NCBI RefSeq assembly: GCF_017742235.1
Contig: NZ_JAGHKQ010000003.1
Span: 124,001-188,000, forward strand
Direction: 5' to 3'
Source of the DNA: Bacillus sp. 165
Lineage (GTDB): Bacteria; Bacillota; Bacilli; Bacillales; Bacillaceae_G
DNA length: 64,000 nucleotides
In this document: piece after piece, positions 26,464 to 36,154 of the stretch
Layout of the letters: each line of letters starts with the position of its first letter
Numbering within the stretch: the stretch's first letter is position 1
Position numbers and translations under genes: made by a program
The notes under the pieces: generated by a model
Seen by the model: the letters and a program-made list of their open reading frames with translations, nothing else
Databases searched by the model: none
Told to the model about the DNA's origin: nothing

Positions 26464-27570
26464 ATGGAACGAGTATACAATTTTTCAGCCGGCCCTTCTG
26501 TACTGCCGATTCCTGTATTAGAAACAGCACAAAAAGAAATGATTGTATATAAAAATAGCGGTATGTCGGTGATGGAGATGAGCCATCGCTCTAGTGATTA
26601 CCACACTATTATCTCAGAAGCACAGTCGTTGCTTCGTGAGTTAATGAACATTCCTCATAATTATAAAGTATTATTTTTACAAGGCGGAGCCTCCTTGCAA
26701 TTTTCAATGATCCCGCTTAATTTGCTCCGCAATAGCAAAAAGGCTGATTATATTCATACTGGTTCATGGTCAAAGAAAGCGATTTCCGAAGCCAAGAAAT
26801 TTGGTGAAATTCGCATTGCTGCTTCTTCTGAAGATAAACAATTTACATACATTCCTGATATTTCTCCTGACATGATTGACCCTCAAGCTGATTACATTCA
26901 TATCACCACGAATAACACCATTGAAGGAACTGTGTATTCAAATATACCAAACACGGGTACTGTCCCTCTTGTGGCAGACATGTCGTCCAACATTCTATCC
27001 GAAGTCATTGACGTTTCTCAATTTGGAGTAATTTATGCAGGAGCGCAGAAAAATATTGGTCCTGCTGGCGTAACGGTTGTGATCATTCGAAACGACTTAA
27101 TAGGCCATGCACCGGCTTTTTGTCCAGCCATGCTTGATTATCGCATTCACGATGAAAACGATTCCTTATATAATACACCACCCACATATGGAATTTATAT
27201 GGCGAAGCTCGTTTTTGAATGGCTGAAGGATTTCGGAGGAGTTTCAGCCATTGAAGCCTTGAATCGTAAAAAAGCAGCATTGCTTTACGATTTCTTGGAT
27301 GAATCTAAATTATTCAGCTCTCCGGTAGAAAGAAAGCATCGTTCTCTTATGAATATTCCGTTTAGTGCAGCAACAGATGCATTAAATATGATCTTTTTAA
27401 AAGAAGCTGCTGCAGCCGGACTCGTTAATTTAAAAGGACACCGTACAGTAGGGGGAATGAGAGCAAGTATTTATAATGCAATGCCTATTGAAGGTGTGCA
27501 GGCATTAGTGCAATTTATGAAGGCATTTGAGCAAAATCACATCTATAAGGGGGCACTTAGCAATGTATAA
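26464..27570 (+). CDS. serC: Phosphoserine aminotransferase
   Basis: This PLP enzyme converts 3-phosphohydroxypyruvate and glutamate to phosphoserine and 2-oxoglutarate. The N-terminus [11 protein letters not shown], the [13 protein letters not shown] segment, the lysine in [11 protein letters not shown] (~196) and [14 protein letters not shown] are the family signatures. The 368-residue length is normal. The start has ATGGGGGATT upstream. It overlaps serA by 8 bases and is controlled by the ZTP riboswitch upstream. Confidence 0.97.
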   Translation: MERVYNFSAGPSVLPIPVLETAQKEMIVYKNSGMSVMEMSHRSSDYHTIISEAQSLLRELMNIPHNYKVLFLQGGASLQFSMIPLNLLRNSKKADYIHTGSWSKKAISEAKKFGEIRIAASSEDKQFTYIPDISPDMIDPQADYIHITTNNTIEGTVYSNIPNTGTVPLVADMSSNILSEVIDVSQFGVIYAGAQKNIGPAGVTVVIIRNDLIGHAPAFCPAMLDYRIHDENDSLYNTPPTYGIYMAKLVFEWLKDFGGVSAIEALNRKKAALLYDFLDESKLFSSPVERKHRSLMNIPFSAATDALNMIFLKEAAAAGLVNLKGHRTVGGMRASIYNAMPIEGVQALVQFMKAFEQNHIYKGALSNV

Positions 27571-28735
27571 GATTCAAACGTTGAACCATATAGCAAAATG
27601 TGGCTTAGCTGTATTTCCAGAAGAGAGATATGAAATCACAGAAAATGAAACAGATCCGGACGGTATGTTATTACGCAGTTATGCCATGCACAATATAGAT
27701 TTTTCTTCAAATTTAAAAGCAATCGCAAGAGCTGGTGCCGGTGTCAACAACATCCCAGTTGACAAATGTACAGAAAGAGGAATTGTTGTATTTAATACTC
27801 CTGGTGCTAACGCAAATGCAGTCAAAGAACTCGTGCTCGCAAGTCTAATGTTATCCTCACGTAATTTGTTGGAAGGGATTCAATGGGCTAAAACGTTGCA
27901 AGGACAAGGAGAAGCGGTTCCTAAGCTTGTGGAAACAGGAAAAAAAGAATATGTCGGAACAGAGATTAAATATAAAAAGCTTGGAATTATTGGATTAGGG
28001 GCTATCGGTGCGTTAGTGGCCAATGATGCATTGGCGCTGGAAATGGAAGTAGTAGGGTATGACCCTTATGTATCAGTTGAAACGGCTTGGCGTTTATCTC
28101 GTCAAGTACAGCGTGCCATGAGCGTGGAGCAAATTTATGCAACCTGTGACTATATTACAATTCATGTCCCATTAACACAGCAAACAAAGGGTATGCTGAA
28201 TGGGGATGCGTTTCGTTTAATGAAAAAAGGTGTACGTATTTTTAACTTTTCAAGGGGAGAGCTTGTAAATGAACATGATTTAGCACAAGCAATTGAACAG
28301 GGCATTGTCGCAAATTATGTGACAGATTTTCCAAATGATAATGTCTTACATATGAAGCGTGTCATTTCGATTCCGCATCTCGGAGCGTCTACGTATGAAT
28401 CGGAAGAAAACTGCGCGATTATGGCAGCAAAACAGTTAAAGGATTATCTTGAAACAGGGAACATTAAAAATTCTGTTAACTATCCTAATGTCGAACTTCC
28501 TTATGCAGGGCAGCGCCGCATTACAGTAGCGCACGAAAACGTTCCGAACATGGTTGGACAAATTACATCTCTATTGGCAGAGGTGAAAATTAATATTGCA
28601 GATATGATTAATCGAAGCCGCGGGAATTGGGCATATACGCTGATTGATATTGATAACCATCTAAATAAAGATTTAAGAGAATTAGAACGAAAGCTGCAAG
28701 CGATCAAAGGAACAGTCGCTGTTCGAATCATTTAA
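27563..28735 (+). CDS. serA: D-3-phosphoglycerate dehydrogenase
   Basis: SerA opens serine synthesis by oxidising 3-phosphoglycerate with NAD+. The 390-residue protein has the NAD-binding motif [13 protein letters not shown] (~148-160), catalytic Arg in FNFSRGELV, and His in [16 protein letters not shown]-terminal ACT domain (~320-390) suggests allosteric feedback by serine. The start ATG 27563 lies in GGGGGCACTTAGCAATG, within the serC 3' end; an in-frame ATG 36 bases upstream would lie deeper in serC and lacks a ribosome binding site. Confidence 0.96.
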   Translation: MYKIQTLNHIAKCGLAVFPEERYEITENETDPDGMLLRSYAMHNIDFSSNLKAIARAGAGVNNIPVDKCTERGIVVFNTPGANANAVKELVLASLMLSSRNLLEGIQWAKTLQGQGEAVPKLVETGKKEYVGTEIKYKKLGIIGLGAIGALVANDALALEMEVVGYDPYVSVETAWRLSRQVQRAMSVEQIYATCDYITIHVPLTQQTKGMLNGDAFRLMKKGVRIFNFSRGELVNEHDLAQAIEQGIVANYVTDFPNDNVLHMKRVISIPHLGASTYESEENCAIMAAKQLKDYLETGNIKNSVNYPNVELPYAGQRRITVAHENVPNMVGQITSLLAEVKINIADMINRSRGNWAYTLIDIDNHLNKDLRELERKLQAIKGTVAVRII

Positions 28736-28753
28736 GGAAAGAAGGGGAGTCCA

Positions 28754-30001
28754 ATGGCAATTATCAAACCGTTCCGAGCCATTCGTCCAGTTCCGCATCT
28801 AGCGCAGCAAGTCGCGGCTTTGCCTTACGATGTGATGAACAGTGAGGAGGCTCGGGAGCTGGCAAAATATAATCCATATTCGTTTTTGCATGTTGATAAG
28901 GCAGAAATCGATTTAGATTCGTCCATTTCTGTGTATGATGAACGCGTGTATGAAAAAGCGAAGGAAAACCTTGAGCAAATGATTCGTGATGAGGTTTTCA
29001 TTCAAGAGGAAAACCCTTGTTTATATATTTACCAGCTTAGTATGAACAATAGCTCTCAAACAGGAATCGCTTGCTGTACTTCTATTGATGACTACCTCAA
29101 TAACACCATAAAAAAACACGAACATACAAGGCCAGAAAAAGAGCTCGATCGCATTCGACATGTAGATGCATGCAACGCTAATACAGGTCCCATCTTTATG
29201 ACTTATCGTTATAATCAACGTATCCAAGACATAGTAGCAAACTGGATACAGAATCATTCTCCGTTGTTCCAGTTTACTGCTGAAGATGGTGTCACTCATG
29301 CTTTATGGACGATTGACGAAGCGACAACTATCAGGAACGTAACTGAACTATTTCTGCAAGTAGATGCATTGTATATCGCTGATGGACATCACCGCTCTGC
29401 ATCTGCTGTAAAGGTAGGACTCAAGCGCAGGGAACAATATCCTACTTATACGGGAGAAGAAGAGTTCAATTTCTTTTTGTCTGTAATATTTCCTGCCAAT
29501 GAGTTGCACATTTTGGATTACAATCGGATTGCTAAAGACTTAAATGGATTAAGCGTAGATGAGCTACTACAAGAGGTAGCAAAAGAATTTTTTGTCACAA
29601 CAGCAGCAACCTCGCCATTTCGGCCAACGGAAAAGCATTCATTTGGTATGTATATTGACGGTACATGGTACCACTTGCGTGCGAAAGAAGGAATATTCAA
29701 TCCTACTGATCCGGTGGGACGATTAGATGTAAGTATTTTACAAACACGGCTGCTTTCACCTATATTAGGGATTACAGATCCACGCATAGATAAAAGGATT
29801 GATTTTATAGGAGGCATACGAGGATTACATGCATTAGAAGCAGCAGTGGATTCCAAAGAATGGGCAGTTGCTTTTTCCATGCACCCGACAACTATGGATG
29901 ATTTGCTTACAATTGCGGATGCAGCAGAAGTTATGCCTCCAAAATCTACATGGTTTGAACCAAAGCTTCGCAGTGGCATTATTATTCACTCTTTATCGTA
30001 G
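28754..30001 (+). CDS. DUF1015 family protein
   Basis: The 415-residue protein has the DUF1015 features: N-terminal PFRAIRPVP, LPYDVMNSEEA, NPYSFLHVDKAEID, and the central block YIADGHHRSASA with acidic residues before it. The family is frequently beside serA/serC and is thought to act in serine metabolism as a small-molecule kinase-like enzyme in some lineages; I do not claim that here. It starts 18 bases after serA with GGAAAGAAGGGG, so it is the third gene of the operon. Confidence 0.92.
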   Translation: MAIIKPFRAIRPVPHLAQQVAALPYDVMNSEEARELAKYNPYSFLHVDKAEIDLDSSISVYDERVYEKAKENLEQMIRDEVFIQEENPCLYIYQLSMNNSSQTGIACCTSIDDYLNNTIKKHEHTRPEKELDRIRHVDACNANTGPIFMTYRYNQRIQDIVANWIQNHSPLFQFTAEDGVTHALWTIDEATTIRNVTELFLQVDALYIADGHHRSASAVKVGLKRREQYPTYTGEEEFNFFLSVIFPANELHILDYNRIAKDLNGLSVDELLQEVAKEFFVTTAATSPFRPTEKHSFGMYIDGTWYHLRAKEGIFNPTDPVGRLDVSILQTRLLSPILGITDPRIDKRIDFIGGIRGLHALEAAVDSKEWAVAFSMHPTTMDDLLTIADAAEVMPPKSTWFEPKLRSGIIIHSLS

Positions 30002-30002
30002 T

Positions 30003-30042
30003 AAAAAAATGAGGGCCTCCGTAAAGGAAGCTCTCATTTTTT
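30003..30042. terminator. Terminator between convergent genes
   Basis: AAAAAATGAG...CTCATTTTTT with additional paired bases, between the DUF1015 gene and the minus-strand deacetylase. The stem is imperfect in the middle. Confidence 0.75.
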
Positions 30043-30787
30043 ATTCGCTTGGCAAAATGTTTGGTGCATCGCGATTGATAATTTGCTGTTCTGTTAACCA
30101 TTTTTTCTCCTTTACAGTCGCTTCGTTCAATCCTTTAAAGCGGTACCCGCGTTTTTTTAACTCTTGAATGACAGCTGGTAATGCTTCAGAAGCAGTGCGG
30201 GAGGTATCCTCCATAACAATTACAGCGATCGGCTGAGATGCAATTTGTGTAAGAATAGTGTTTACGATACGTTCTTTTGACAGTGATTCTGTTTGAACGC
30301 ATGCTACATTCCAATCTAAATACGAAACACCTTCTTTACGCAAATAATGCTTAACCATCATCCGGTTGCTTTCAGAGGAATGCTTTGTTTCGGAACCATC
30401 AGGAAATCGGTATAGCTCTGTATTAACCTTAGATGATAACTCCTGTAACTCATATCGGTTTTTCTCAAAATCAGAAATAAAGGTATGAATACTTCCATAC
30501 ATATCATAATCATGCTTCCAGGAATGCAACCCTACAGTATGTCCATCAGCAAGTATTTGTTTCACTATCTCGGGTTTGGCAGCAGCCACGCTTCCAATCG
30601 GAAAAAACGTTGCTTTTACTCCTTCTTTTTTTAAGGTTTGCAATATAAACGAAGTGTTCGCAGATGGGCCATCATCAAACGTTAAAAATACAGTAGGAGA
30701 GATTTCTTCAGCTTTCGAAACAGTAATGGAAGAGAAGAAATAACATATGCTAAGCAATATTACATGAATAAGCCGTATTTTTTTCAT
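30041..30787 (-). CDS. Polysaccharide deacetylase, CE4 family
   Basis: The 248-residue exported protein (signal segment IHVILLSICYFFSSI, ~7-21) has the NodB-homology motifs: TFDDGPS (general base and metal Asp), HSWKHDY (metal His pair) and RFPDGS. Motif 5, normally L-H-D, reads VMEDTS, so the usual catalytic His appears replaced by Glu. This may lower activity or change the mechanism. Such enzymes deacetylate peptidoglycan or other amino sugars outside the cell. ATG 30787 is chosen because GAGGAAAGG is 8 bases away; the GTG three codons upstream overlaps it. Confidence 0.92.
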   Translation of the reverse strand: MKKIRLIHVILLSICYFFSSITVSKAEEISPTVFLTFDDGPSANTSFILQTLKKEGVKATFFPIGSVAAAKPEIVKQILADGHTVGLHSWKHDYDMYGSIHTFISDFEKNRYELQELSSKVNTELYRFPDGSETKHSSESNRMMVKHYLRKEGVSYLDWNVACVQTESLSKERIVNTILTQIASQPIAVIVMEDTSRTASEALPAVIQELKKRGYRFKGLNEATVKEKKWLTEQQIINRDAPNILPSE

Positions 30788-30857
30788 ACGCAGCACCTTT
30801 CCTCATTTTTTATTATCGTTTGATGAAAGCGTATATAATAAACATCCTTTCATGCAT

Positions 30858-30900
30858 TTATAAACAAAATCAGCTGCGGGGCAGCTGATTTTGTTTATAA
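30858..30900 (-). terminator. Intrinsic terminator after the TauE/SafE gene
   Basis: 20-bp perfect arms (30858-30877 and 30881-30900) around GGG, overlapping the stop of the permease gene. Confidence 0.9.
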
Positions 30901-31764
30901 CGCAACATCTTTTTTTGAATGTTTACGAATTGTCCAAATAGCAGAACCAATAGTAATGACAAGAATAATACCATACGTAAAGAACAAGATGCTATTATTT
31001 ACATGCAATGCGTTTAACAAGGTGCGTGCATTGCTTAAAATAATAAGGCTTCCAACAATAATACCAAGCAGATAGGAGGGGATGATACGTACGAACCAAG
31101 CCGCGATCGGGGCAGCGATTACACCTCCAATCATTAAAGAAAACACCCAAAACCAATTCATTTGCTCCCAACCAAGCGAAATAAGAAATCCGGCAGTAGC
31201 GGAAAGTGCTACAGGAAACTCGCTTGTGTCGACTGAGCCGATAACCTTTCGTGCTTCGCTTCCTTTTCGGGCTAATAAAACTGGAGTTGTAATCGGTCCC
31301 CATCCACCTCCGCCTGTAGAATCAACAAATCCTGCAAGAAATCCAAGGGGAATCAATTGTTTTGCTGTCAATGGCTTTCCTTTTCCATGACTTGCTTGTG
31401 ATTGGAATAAAAAACGAAACAAAATATACACACCAAGAATAAGCAAAAAGATCGAAATATATGGCTTTACGAGTTCACCAGGCAGGTTACTTAGGAAACA
31501 TGCCCCTAGAAAAGCTCCTATAGATCCTGGAATAATCAGACGATATACGGTGTGTTTATCCACGTTACCGAATCGAATATGAGCTGCACCAGATGCAGCA
31601 GTTGTGACCACCTCCGCAAAATGGACGGAAGCAGAAGCAACTGCAGGAGCAATTCCGAACATCAGCAAAAGAGAAGACGAAGTTAAACCGTATGCCATCC
31701 CGAGAGCCCCATCAATTAACTGAGCTAAAAATCCAATAAACGCAAATACGAGCAGTCGTTGCAT
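30895..31764 (-). CDS. TauE/SafE-family sulfite exporter-like permease
   Basis: The 289-residue membrane protein has about 8 transmembrane segments in two homologous halves. Signatures are FIGFLAQLIDGALGMAYG at the start and GFLAGFVDSTGGGGWGP in the second half, typical of the TauE/SafE (DUF81) family, which moves sulfite, sulfonates or other anions. Substrate is unknown. It is preceded by GAGGGTGA and by a leader of about 155 bases with a promoter and an attenuator-like hairpin. Confidence 0.93.
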   Translation of the reverse strand: MQRLLVFAFIGFLAQLIDGALGMAYGLTSSSLLLMFGIAPAVASASVHFAEVVTTAASGAAHIRFGNVDKHTVYRLIIPGSIGAFLGACFLSNLPGELVKPYISIFLLILGVYILFRFLFQSQASHGKGKPLTAKQLIPLGFLAGFVDSTGGGGWGPITTPVLLARKGSEARKVIGSVDTSEFPVALSATAGFLISLGWEQMNWFWVFSLMIGGVIAAPIAAWFVRIIPSYLLGIIVGSLIILSNARTLLNALHVNNSILFFTYGIILVITIGSAIWTIRKHSKKDVAL

Positions 31765-31828
31765 ATGTCACCCTCATTTCCATGAAGTAGATAAGCATAC
31801 AATATGCTTTTTTAATGCAGAAAAAGAA

Positions 31829-31874
31829 AAGGCTCCAAACCTCTTATAACGGGGAATAAGAGAATGGGAGCCTT
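31829..31874 (-). promoter_or_regulatory. Leader hairpin, possible attenuator of the TauE/SafE gene
   Basis: Nested pairings (AAGGCTCC with GGAGCCTT, and inside CTCTTAT with ATAAGAG) form a long hairpin, followed on the minus strand by a T-rich run. It lies between the predicted promoter and the gene, which suggests premature termination control. The motif does not fit any riboswitch class I know. Confidence 0.55.
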
Positions 31875-31926
31875 CGGTTTTCCAATCAGCTGTGTATTGT
31901 TTGAAAATTATAATTATATGATATGT

Positions 31927-31956
31927 ATTATAATGCCTATTAATCCTATATTTCAA
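31927..31956 (-). promoter_or_regulatory. SigA-type promoter for the TauE/SafE gene
   Basis: On the minus strand TTGAAA (31956-31951), 18 bases, then TATAAT (31932-31927). Transcription would begin near 31920 and run through the leader hairpin. Confidence 0.6.
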
Positions 31957-32035
31957 CTATGTTTTATTTTTTTTTTTTTTATATTTTTCATCCGAAAGTG
32001 AACCATACTATTGTTAAAAGAAAGGAGCAATCATC

Positions 32036-33241
32036 ATGTATAGATTGTATACACATAATGATTTAGATGGAGTGGGATGTGCGATTCTTGCTACGCTTGC
32101 TTTTAAAGATAAAGCTGATATCCGGTATAACTCGGTTAACTCTCTAGACGATCAAATCGAGAAGTTTTTAGAAAAGAAAGAACCAACAGAATGTCTATAT
32201 ATTACAGATTTATCTGTACATAAAGACAATGAGGAGAAACTACAGCGGTATTTTTCAAAAAAGAAAAACGTTCAACTTATCGATCATCATAAGAGTGCCC
32301 TTCATTTAGACAAATATGACTGGGCGAACGTACAAGTACAATACGAGGACGGACGCTTGGCATCTGCAACTTCTCTGTTTTATGACTACTTACTTGAACA
32401 TAACATGCTTGAGGATCAATCTTCTATAGCTGAATTTGTAGAGTTGGTCCGTCAATATGATACGTGGGAATGGGATAAAAATGATAACTATAAAGCCAAA
32501 CAGTTGAATGATTTATTTTTTCTTCTTTCTATTGAAGAATTTCATAAAAAAATGACAGCCCGTCTTCAAATGAATGACCATTTTTCTTTCGATGAGTTTG
32601 AAGAAAAAATTTTAGAAATGGAAAGTGAAAAAATTGAACGATACATGTATAGAAAAAAACGAGAAATGAAGCAAACATTTATTGGCGATTATTGCGTAGG
32701 GGTAGTGTATGCTGAATCGTACCATTCTGAGCTGGGAAACGAATTAGGAAAGCTTAATCCGCATCTTGATTATATCGCTATTGTAAACATGGGGAGTAAA
32801 AAGCTAGGATTTCGAACGATTCATGATACTGTGGATGTATCAGAAGTTGCAGCACAATTGGGAGGAGGAGGGCATGCAAAAGCAAGCGGGTGCTCCTTAA
32901 CAGAAGAAGCTTATCGTGATTATGTTTCAAAACCGTTTCACCTTGAACCTGTAAAACAAGATGCAGAGAAAAATGTATATAATATAAAAGCATCTGCACA
33001 TGGAGCACTATATGAAAATAGACAAGAGGACAAAACTTTTATCTATCCAACTAAAGAAAATACATGGAAGATTGAACACAATGGGAATGTACTGAAAGAG
33101 ACGTTTTCTTCATTTCAAGAAGCAGAGCGGCATGTCAAACGTTTTCATGCTTCTTGGCTTGTTCATGACGAAATCTTTGTTGCATTTTTACTTCATCACG
33201 TGTCGAAATCAAGAGTACACTCGAACCTAAGTGAAAAGTGA
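32036..33241 (+). CDS. nrnB: DHH-family oligoribonuclease NrnB
   Basis: This is a 401-residue DHH/DHHA1 phosphoesterase, closest in pattern to Bacillus NrnB (YngD), which degrades short RNA oligomers from the 5' end. Motifs: HNDLDGVG (~7-14), ITDLSVH, the name-giving IDHHKSA (~82-88) and the DHHA1 signature GGGGHAKASGC (~280-290). Metal-dependent and cytoplasmic. AAAGGAGC precedes the ATG. A run of fourteen T (31967-31980) lies about 55 bases upstream. Confidence 0.92.
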   Translation: MYRLYTHNDLDGVGCAILATLAFKDKADIRYNSVNSLDDQIEKFLEKKEPTECLYITDLSVHKDNEEKLQRYFSKKKNVQLIDHHKSALHLDKYDWANVQVQYEDGRLASATSLFYDYLLEHNMLEDQSSIAEFVELVRQYDTWEWDKNDNYKAKQLNDLFFLLSIEEFHKKMTARLQMNDHFSFDEFEEKILEMESEKIERYMYRKKREMKQTFIGDYCVGVVYAESYHSELGNELGKLNPHLDYIAIVNMGSKKLGFRTIHDTVDVSEVAAQLGGGGHAKASGCSLTEEAYRDYVSKPFHLEPVKQDAEKNVYNIKASAHGALYENRQEDKTFIYPTKENTWKIEHNGNVLKETFSSFQEAERHVKRFHASWLVHDEIFVAFLLHHVSKSRVHSNLSEK

Positions 33242-33447
33242 TAGAAAAATAAGAATTGACTGAATATAAATTTATGTGCTATATTAAATGTTGGAAAATG
33301 GTAATAATTTGCAAGAGGTCTTTACAATAATAGGCCCCGTTTGAAAAACATTAGCACTTGAACGTAACAGTATGCACACGTCACCAATTCTCGGAGGCAT
33401 GTGCTTTTTCTATTAATAAACCTACAACACATACATAGGGGGCTCCC

Positions 33448-34995
33448 ATGAAAAAAGCTATCGCATTCCCAAGCGTAACGATTATTTTTTTATTAGCATT
33501 ATTATTCTATCAAAATATGAACATGCAAACATCTCTACCAAGTAAAGGATGGAGCCGTTCTGTAACGATGGACATACAATCGGAATATTTGGCAAAGCCC
33601 ATATTAAAGAAAGCTGGAAATGTGTATGAGATATATGTTCCGCGAGGACAAGGCATTGCACATGCTACATATGATTCCAAACTTCATATACAAACGAAAG
33701 AAAGCATACCGGTTCAAGTACCATCTTTCTCTAATTTGTTCATTCATAATAAACAATTTGTATATTTGAAAGACGGGAATTTAATTTTACATGATGCTGT
33801 AAAAGAAACCATACTGGATAAAGAAGTAACAAGCTTCGGTTTTAATAAAGAACAACTTATCTATTGGAAAGAGAATCGAGCATTCGAACTGGATACAATA
33901 AAATGGGAAAGTCGGCTGCTAGCTGAATTTTCATCACCAATAAGAAATATAGTATTTGATGTGTCCTCACCCTCATTTCTTATTGTACTGCAAGAAACAG
34001 ATCTAACCACTAAATTTGTAGTATTTGAACATGAGGCAGAGGGAGGCTACAAACAAACGCAATTGTCTCCTCTTCAACAAATTGGCTCTGAAAAAATGCA
34101 AGAAGTACTGTTTACACAGGAGGGAAGCAGAGCAACTATTATTTATGGAACCTACAGTTCTGCACAAGGCGTCCGTACATATAGAGCTTACGAATGGCAA
34201 GTGGATATGAACGAGCCTCTACAAGCGCCAACTACCAAATTGATTAAATTTCGAGATGAAAATAACGGATCTGCTTTTGAAAACCCAAGATATTTACAGG
34301 TGAAAAAGAAACAAAACAATTTAGTGATTTTGTTTGCGGCAGACGGGCAAACCGTAGGTAAATTTTACGGCACTAACATATATGAGGCAAAAAAAGAGGG
34401 GGATACGTGGAATGCCGGCAGACGAAGCACAACAAATGATGTGGCACTGGAACCATTTTTTATGGGTGATAATGCTATAGGCTGGTATACATTTTCCGGT
34501 AAAACCTACTCCTTACACGCTGCTTCCACTGATGCTGGAGTCATTAGTAAAAGTGAAGAGATAACATCGTCTGATTGGAAAAGTACGTTCTACAATACCC
34601 TCATGGCATTGTCTGGGAGCTTTATGATTACATTACTTGCCCTTATTTGGGTAATAGCACCGATTGTATTATATATCATTACCTATATTGTCAAAACGAA
34701 TGAATTTGAAGATAATCGTTTAAAGTGGCTTCCGTATGCATGGATAGGATTATACATAGGATCACAGCTTCTCTTTTTTTATCTTTCGTTCGATAAAAAA
34801 AGATTAGTGTTTGCTCCGGAGTATTTAACTTTTACCGGCAGCTTTATTCTCATTCCTATTATTCTTACAGTTCTGTCATGGGGCATGTTAAGGTTTTCTC
34901 AACAAGAAGAATGGGGTACGATAAAAAGTGCGTCTTATTTTACAATCGTCAATATTTTACTTTACATGTTTCTACTCGGTCCGTATTTGCTATAG
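33448..34995 (+). CDS. Membrane-anchored protein of unknown function
   Basis: The 515-residue protein has an N-terminal membrane anchor (FPSVTIIFLLALLFY, ~7-21), a large extracytoplasmic beta-rich region (~30-385) with repeated short strands and turns that could be a beta-propeller, and four C-terminal transmembrane segments (~395-415, 434-450, 461-480 and 495-513). I do not recognise a family with known function and see no enzymatic motif. GGGGGCTCCC is a poor ribosome binding site, with AGGGGG before it. It is a single gene, with a terminator after it. Confidence 0.78.
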   Translation: MKKAIAFPSVTIIFLLALLFYQNMNMQTSLPSKGWSRSVTMDIQSEYLAKPILKKAGNVYEIYVPRGQGIAHATYDSKLHIQTKESIPVQVPSFSNLFIHNKQFVYLKDGNLILHDAVKETILDKEVTSFGFNKEQLIYWKENRAFELDTIKWESRLLAEFSSPIRNIVFDVSSPSFLIVLQETDLTTKFVVFEHEAEGGYKQTQLSPLQQIGSEKMQEVLFTQEGSRATIIYGTYSSAQGVRTYRAYEWQVDMNEPLQAPTTKLIKFRDENNGSAFENPRYLQVKKKQNNLVILFAADGQTVGKFYGTNIYEAKKEGDTWNAGRRSTTNDVALEPFFMGDNAIGWYTFSGKTYSLHAASTDAGVISKSEEITSSDWKSTFYNTLMALSGSFMITLLALIWVIAPIVLYIITYIVKTNEFEDNRLKWLPYAWIGLYIGSQLLFFYLSFDKKRLVFAPEYLTFTGSFILIPIILTVLSWGMLRFSQQEEWGTIKSASYFTIVNILLYMFLLGPYLL

Positions 34996-35026
34996 AAAAA
35001 AGGCTGGTCGCAGACTAGCCTTTTTT
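34996..35026. terminator. Bidirectional terminator
   Basis: 14-bp arms with one imperfect pair and loop GCA, with eight T on the plus side, overlapping the stop of the HesB-fold gene. Confidence 0.88.
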
Positions 35027-35323
35027 TTGAATAGACATTCCATAGCCTAAGGTTTCATTTGGTGAAATAAGTCTAAAACCGTTATTATAATCAATTTTTA
35101 ATTTGTTTCCTATGTATTCTTTTGCAAATGCATTCATTTGGATAAATAAGCCGTCTTTTTCATATACAACATCCTCGTGCTTTAATTCATCCACAATCAA
35201 CGCAAACTCTACAAATAAGCTGCAAGTACCGCTGCTTTGCTCTGCGTGTATCCGAATAATGAGAGGATTGGCATGTATTCTTCTCATTTCCTGTTCCGCG
35301 TGTTCAGTCACTGACAATTCCAT
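35015..35323 (-). CDS. HesB/IscA-fold protein without the cysteine triad
   Basis: The 102-residue protein fits the HesB-like fold seen in YqkB/YneR-type proteins of bacilli: an N-terminal helix (MELSVTEHAEQEMRRI), strands in LIIRIHAEQSSGTCSLFVEFALIV and a C-terminal beta part. IscA-type proteins use three Cys to bind iron-sulfur clusters, but here only one Cys is present, so a direct scaffold role is unlikely. GAAAGGGGATTC precedes the ATG. Pieces of its 5' end recur at 35927 and 37260 in a tandem array. Confidence 0.78.
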   Translation of the reverse strand: MELSVTEHAEQEMRRIHANPLIIRIHAEQSSGTCSLFVEFALIVDELKHEDVVYEKDGLFIQMNAFAKEYIGNKLKIDYNNGFRLISPNETLGYGMSIQKKG

Positions 35324-35639
35324 TGAGAATCCCCTTTCTCGTACTCATATAGTCACAGTATAACGGAAGACTGTACAAACGTACAAAAGGAGATAGGGAT
35401 ATTCAATACAAAAAACGAATTTTTCAATAATTTTCCCAACCTCATAAAAACCTAAACCCCTTGTATTTCCTTGTTTCTGCTCCTATTCATGCTCGTTATT
35501 CGAGTATATATTCAGAAATATAACAAAATAAGACTAGAAATAACGATAATTACCCCAATTTACAGACTGTTCTTTATTTCTTATAATTAAGAGTGAAAAC
35601 AAGTTATCTACAATGTAGAGTAGCTGCATTATATTTGCA

Positions 35640-35885
35640 GGGGAATTGAGTTTTTCTTATAAGCTATTAGCTCATTATAGTTTTGGTTTCCTCTAATTTG
35701 AAGGTGTCCTATCAAAGTGTTCCAAAAATGTGAGGTGAGACTGTGTTACCCAGCCAGCTTTGAGCGGGTGAATATGGGGGGCATGTCAACAGGAATAATA
35801 AAATATTTGGCTCCTCTTTTGTTTGAAAATCTGGTGCCAAAGTAATGGTGTGACCCCAAAGCTTCGATGTTCGTTCACAGCTATA
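35640..35885 (-). pseudogene. LysR gene remnant (3' part)
   Basis: The stretch matches the 3' end of the intact LysR gene at 36155-37066. TGTTACCCAGCCAGC occurs at 35744-35758 and 36248-36262, and a 26-base identity covers 35822-35847 and 36341-36366. Between these, bases are deleted and the frame is lost. Only the C-terminal part remains. Confidence 0.85.
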
Positions 35886-35926
35886 CAATAAAGAATAGCA
35901 ATTATTCTTCGCATTTTTTTTCCGGG

Positions 35927-36000
35927 TGTTCAGTCACTAGTCTGTCTATTGAGTATTTTTCTTCCTCATACTGACATAGTGATATGAGGAAGAATGTGCG
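35927..36000 (-). pseudogene. HesB-gene 5' remnant
   Basis: TGTTCAGTCACT and the bases after it resemble the start region of the HesB-fold gene at 35301 onward (first codons and leader), but the body of the gene is missing. Confidence 0.7.
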
Positions 36001-36154
36001 TAAAAAAAGAGGTTGTATCGAGAAGAGTGAAGAGGGGACCTTCATGGTAATTACAATAATAAATGTTCGTAAAATTATATATTAGTATGTTACGTTGCGG
36101 ATTTTAAATTAAAAGCCCAAATTGTAAGGAAATTGAGCTTTTCTTTTTGAATGA

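Larger units (their letters stand above)
35324..36154. other. Intergenic with decayed array remnants
   Basis: No intact gene. 35324-35630 is AT-rich and featureless. Then come a LysR 3' remnant (35640-35885) and a HesB-gene 5' remnant (35927-36000), described separately. Confidence 0.6.

Noticed and set aside
31800..31900. SAM riboswitch (S-box) before the TauE/SafE gene
   Set aside because: The conserved S-box core was not found; only a plain hairpin is present.
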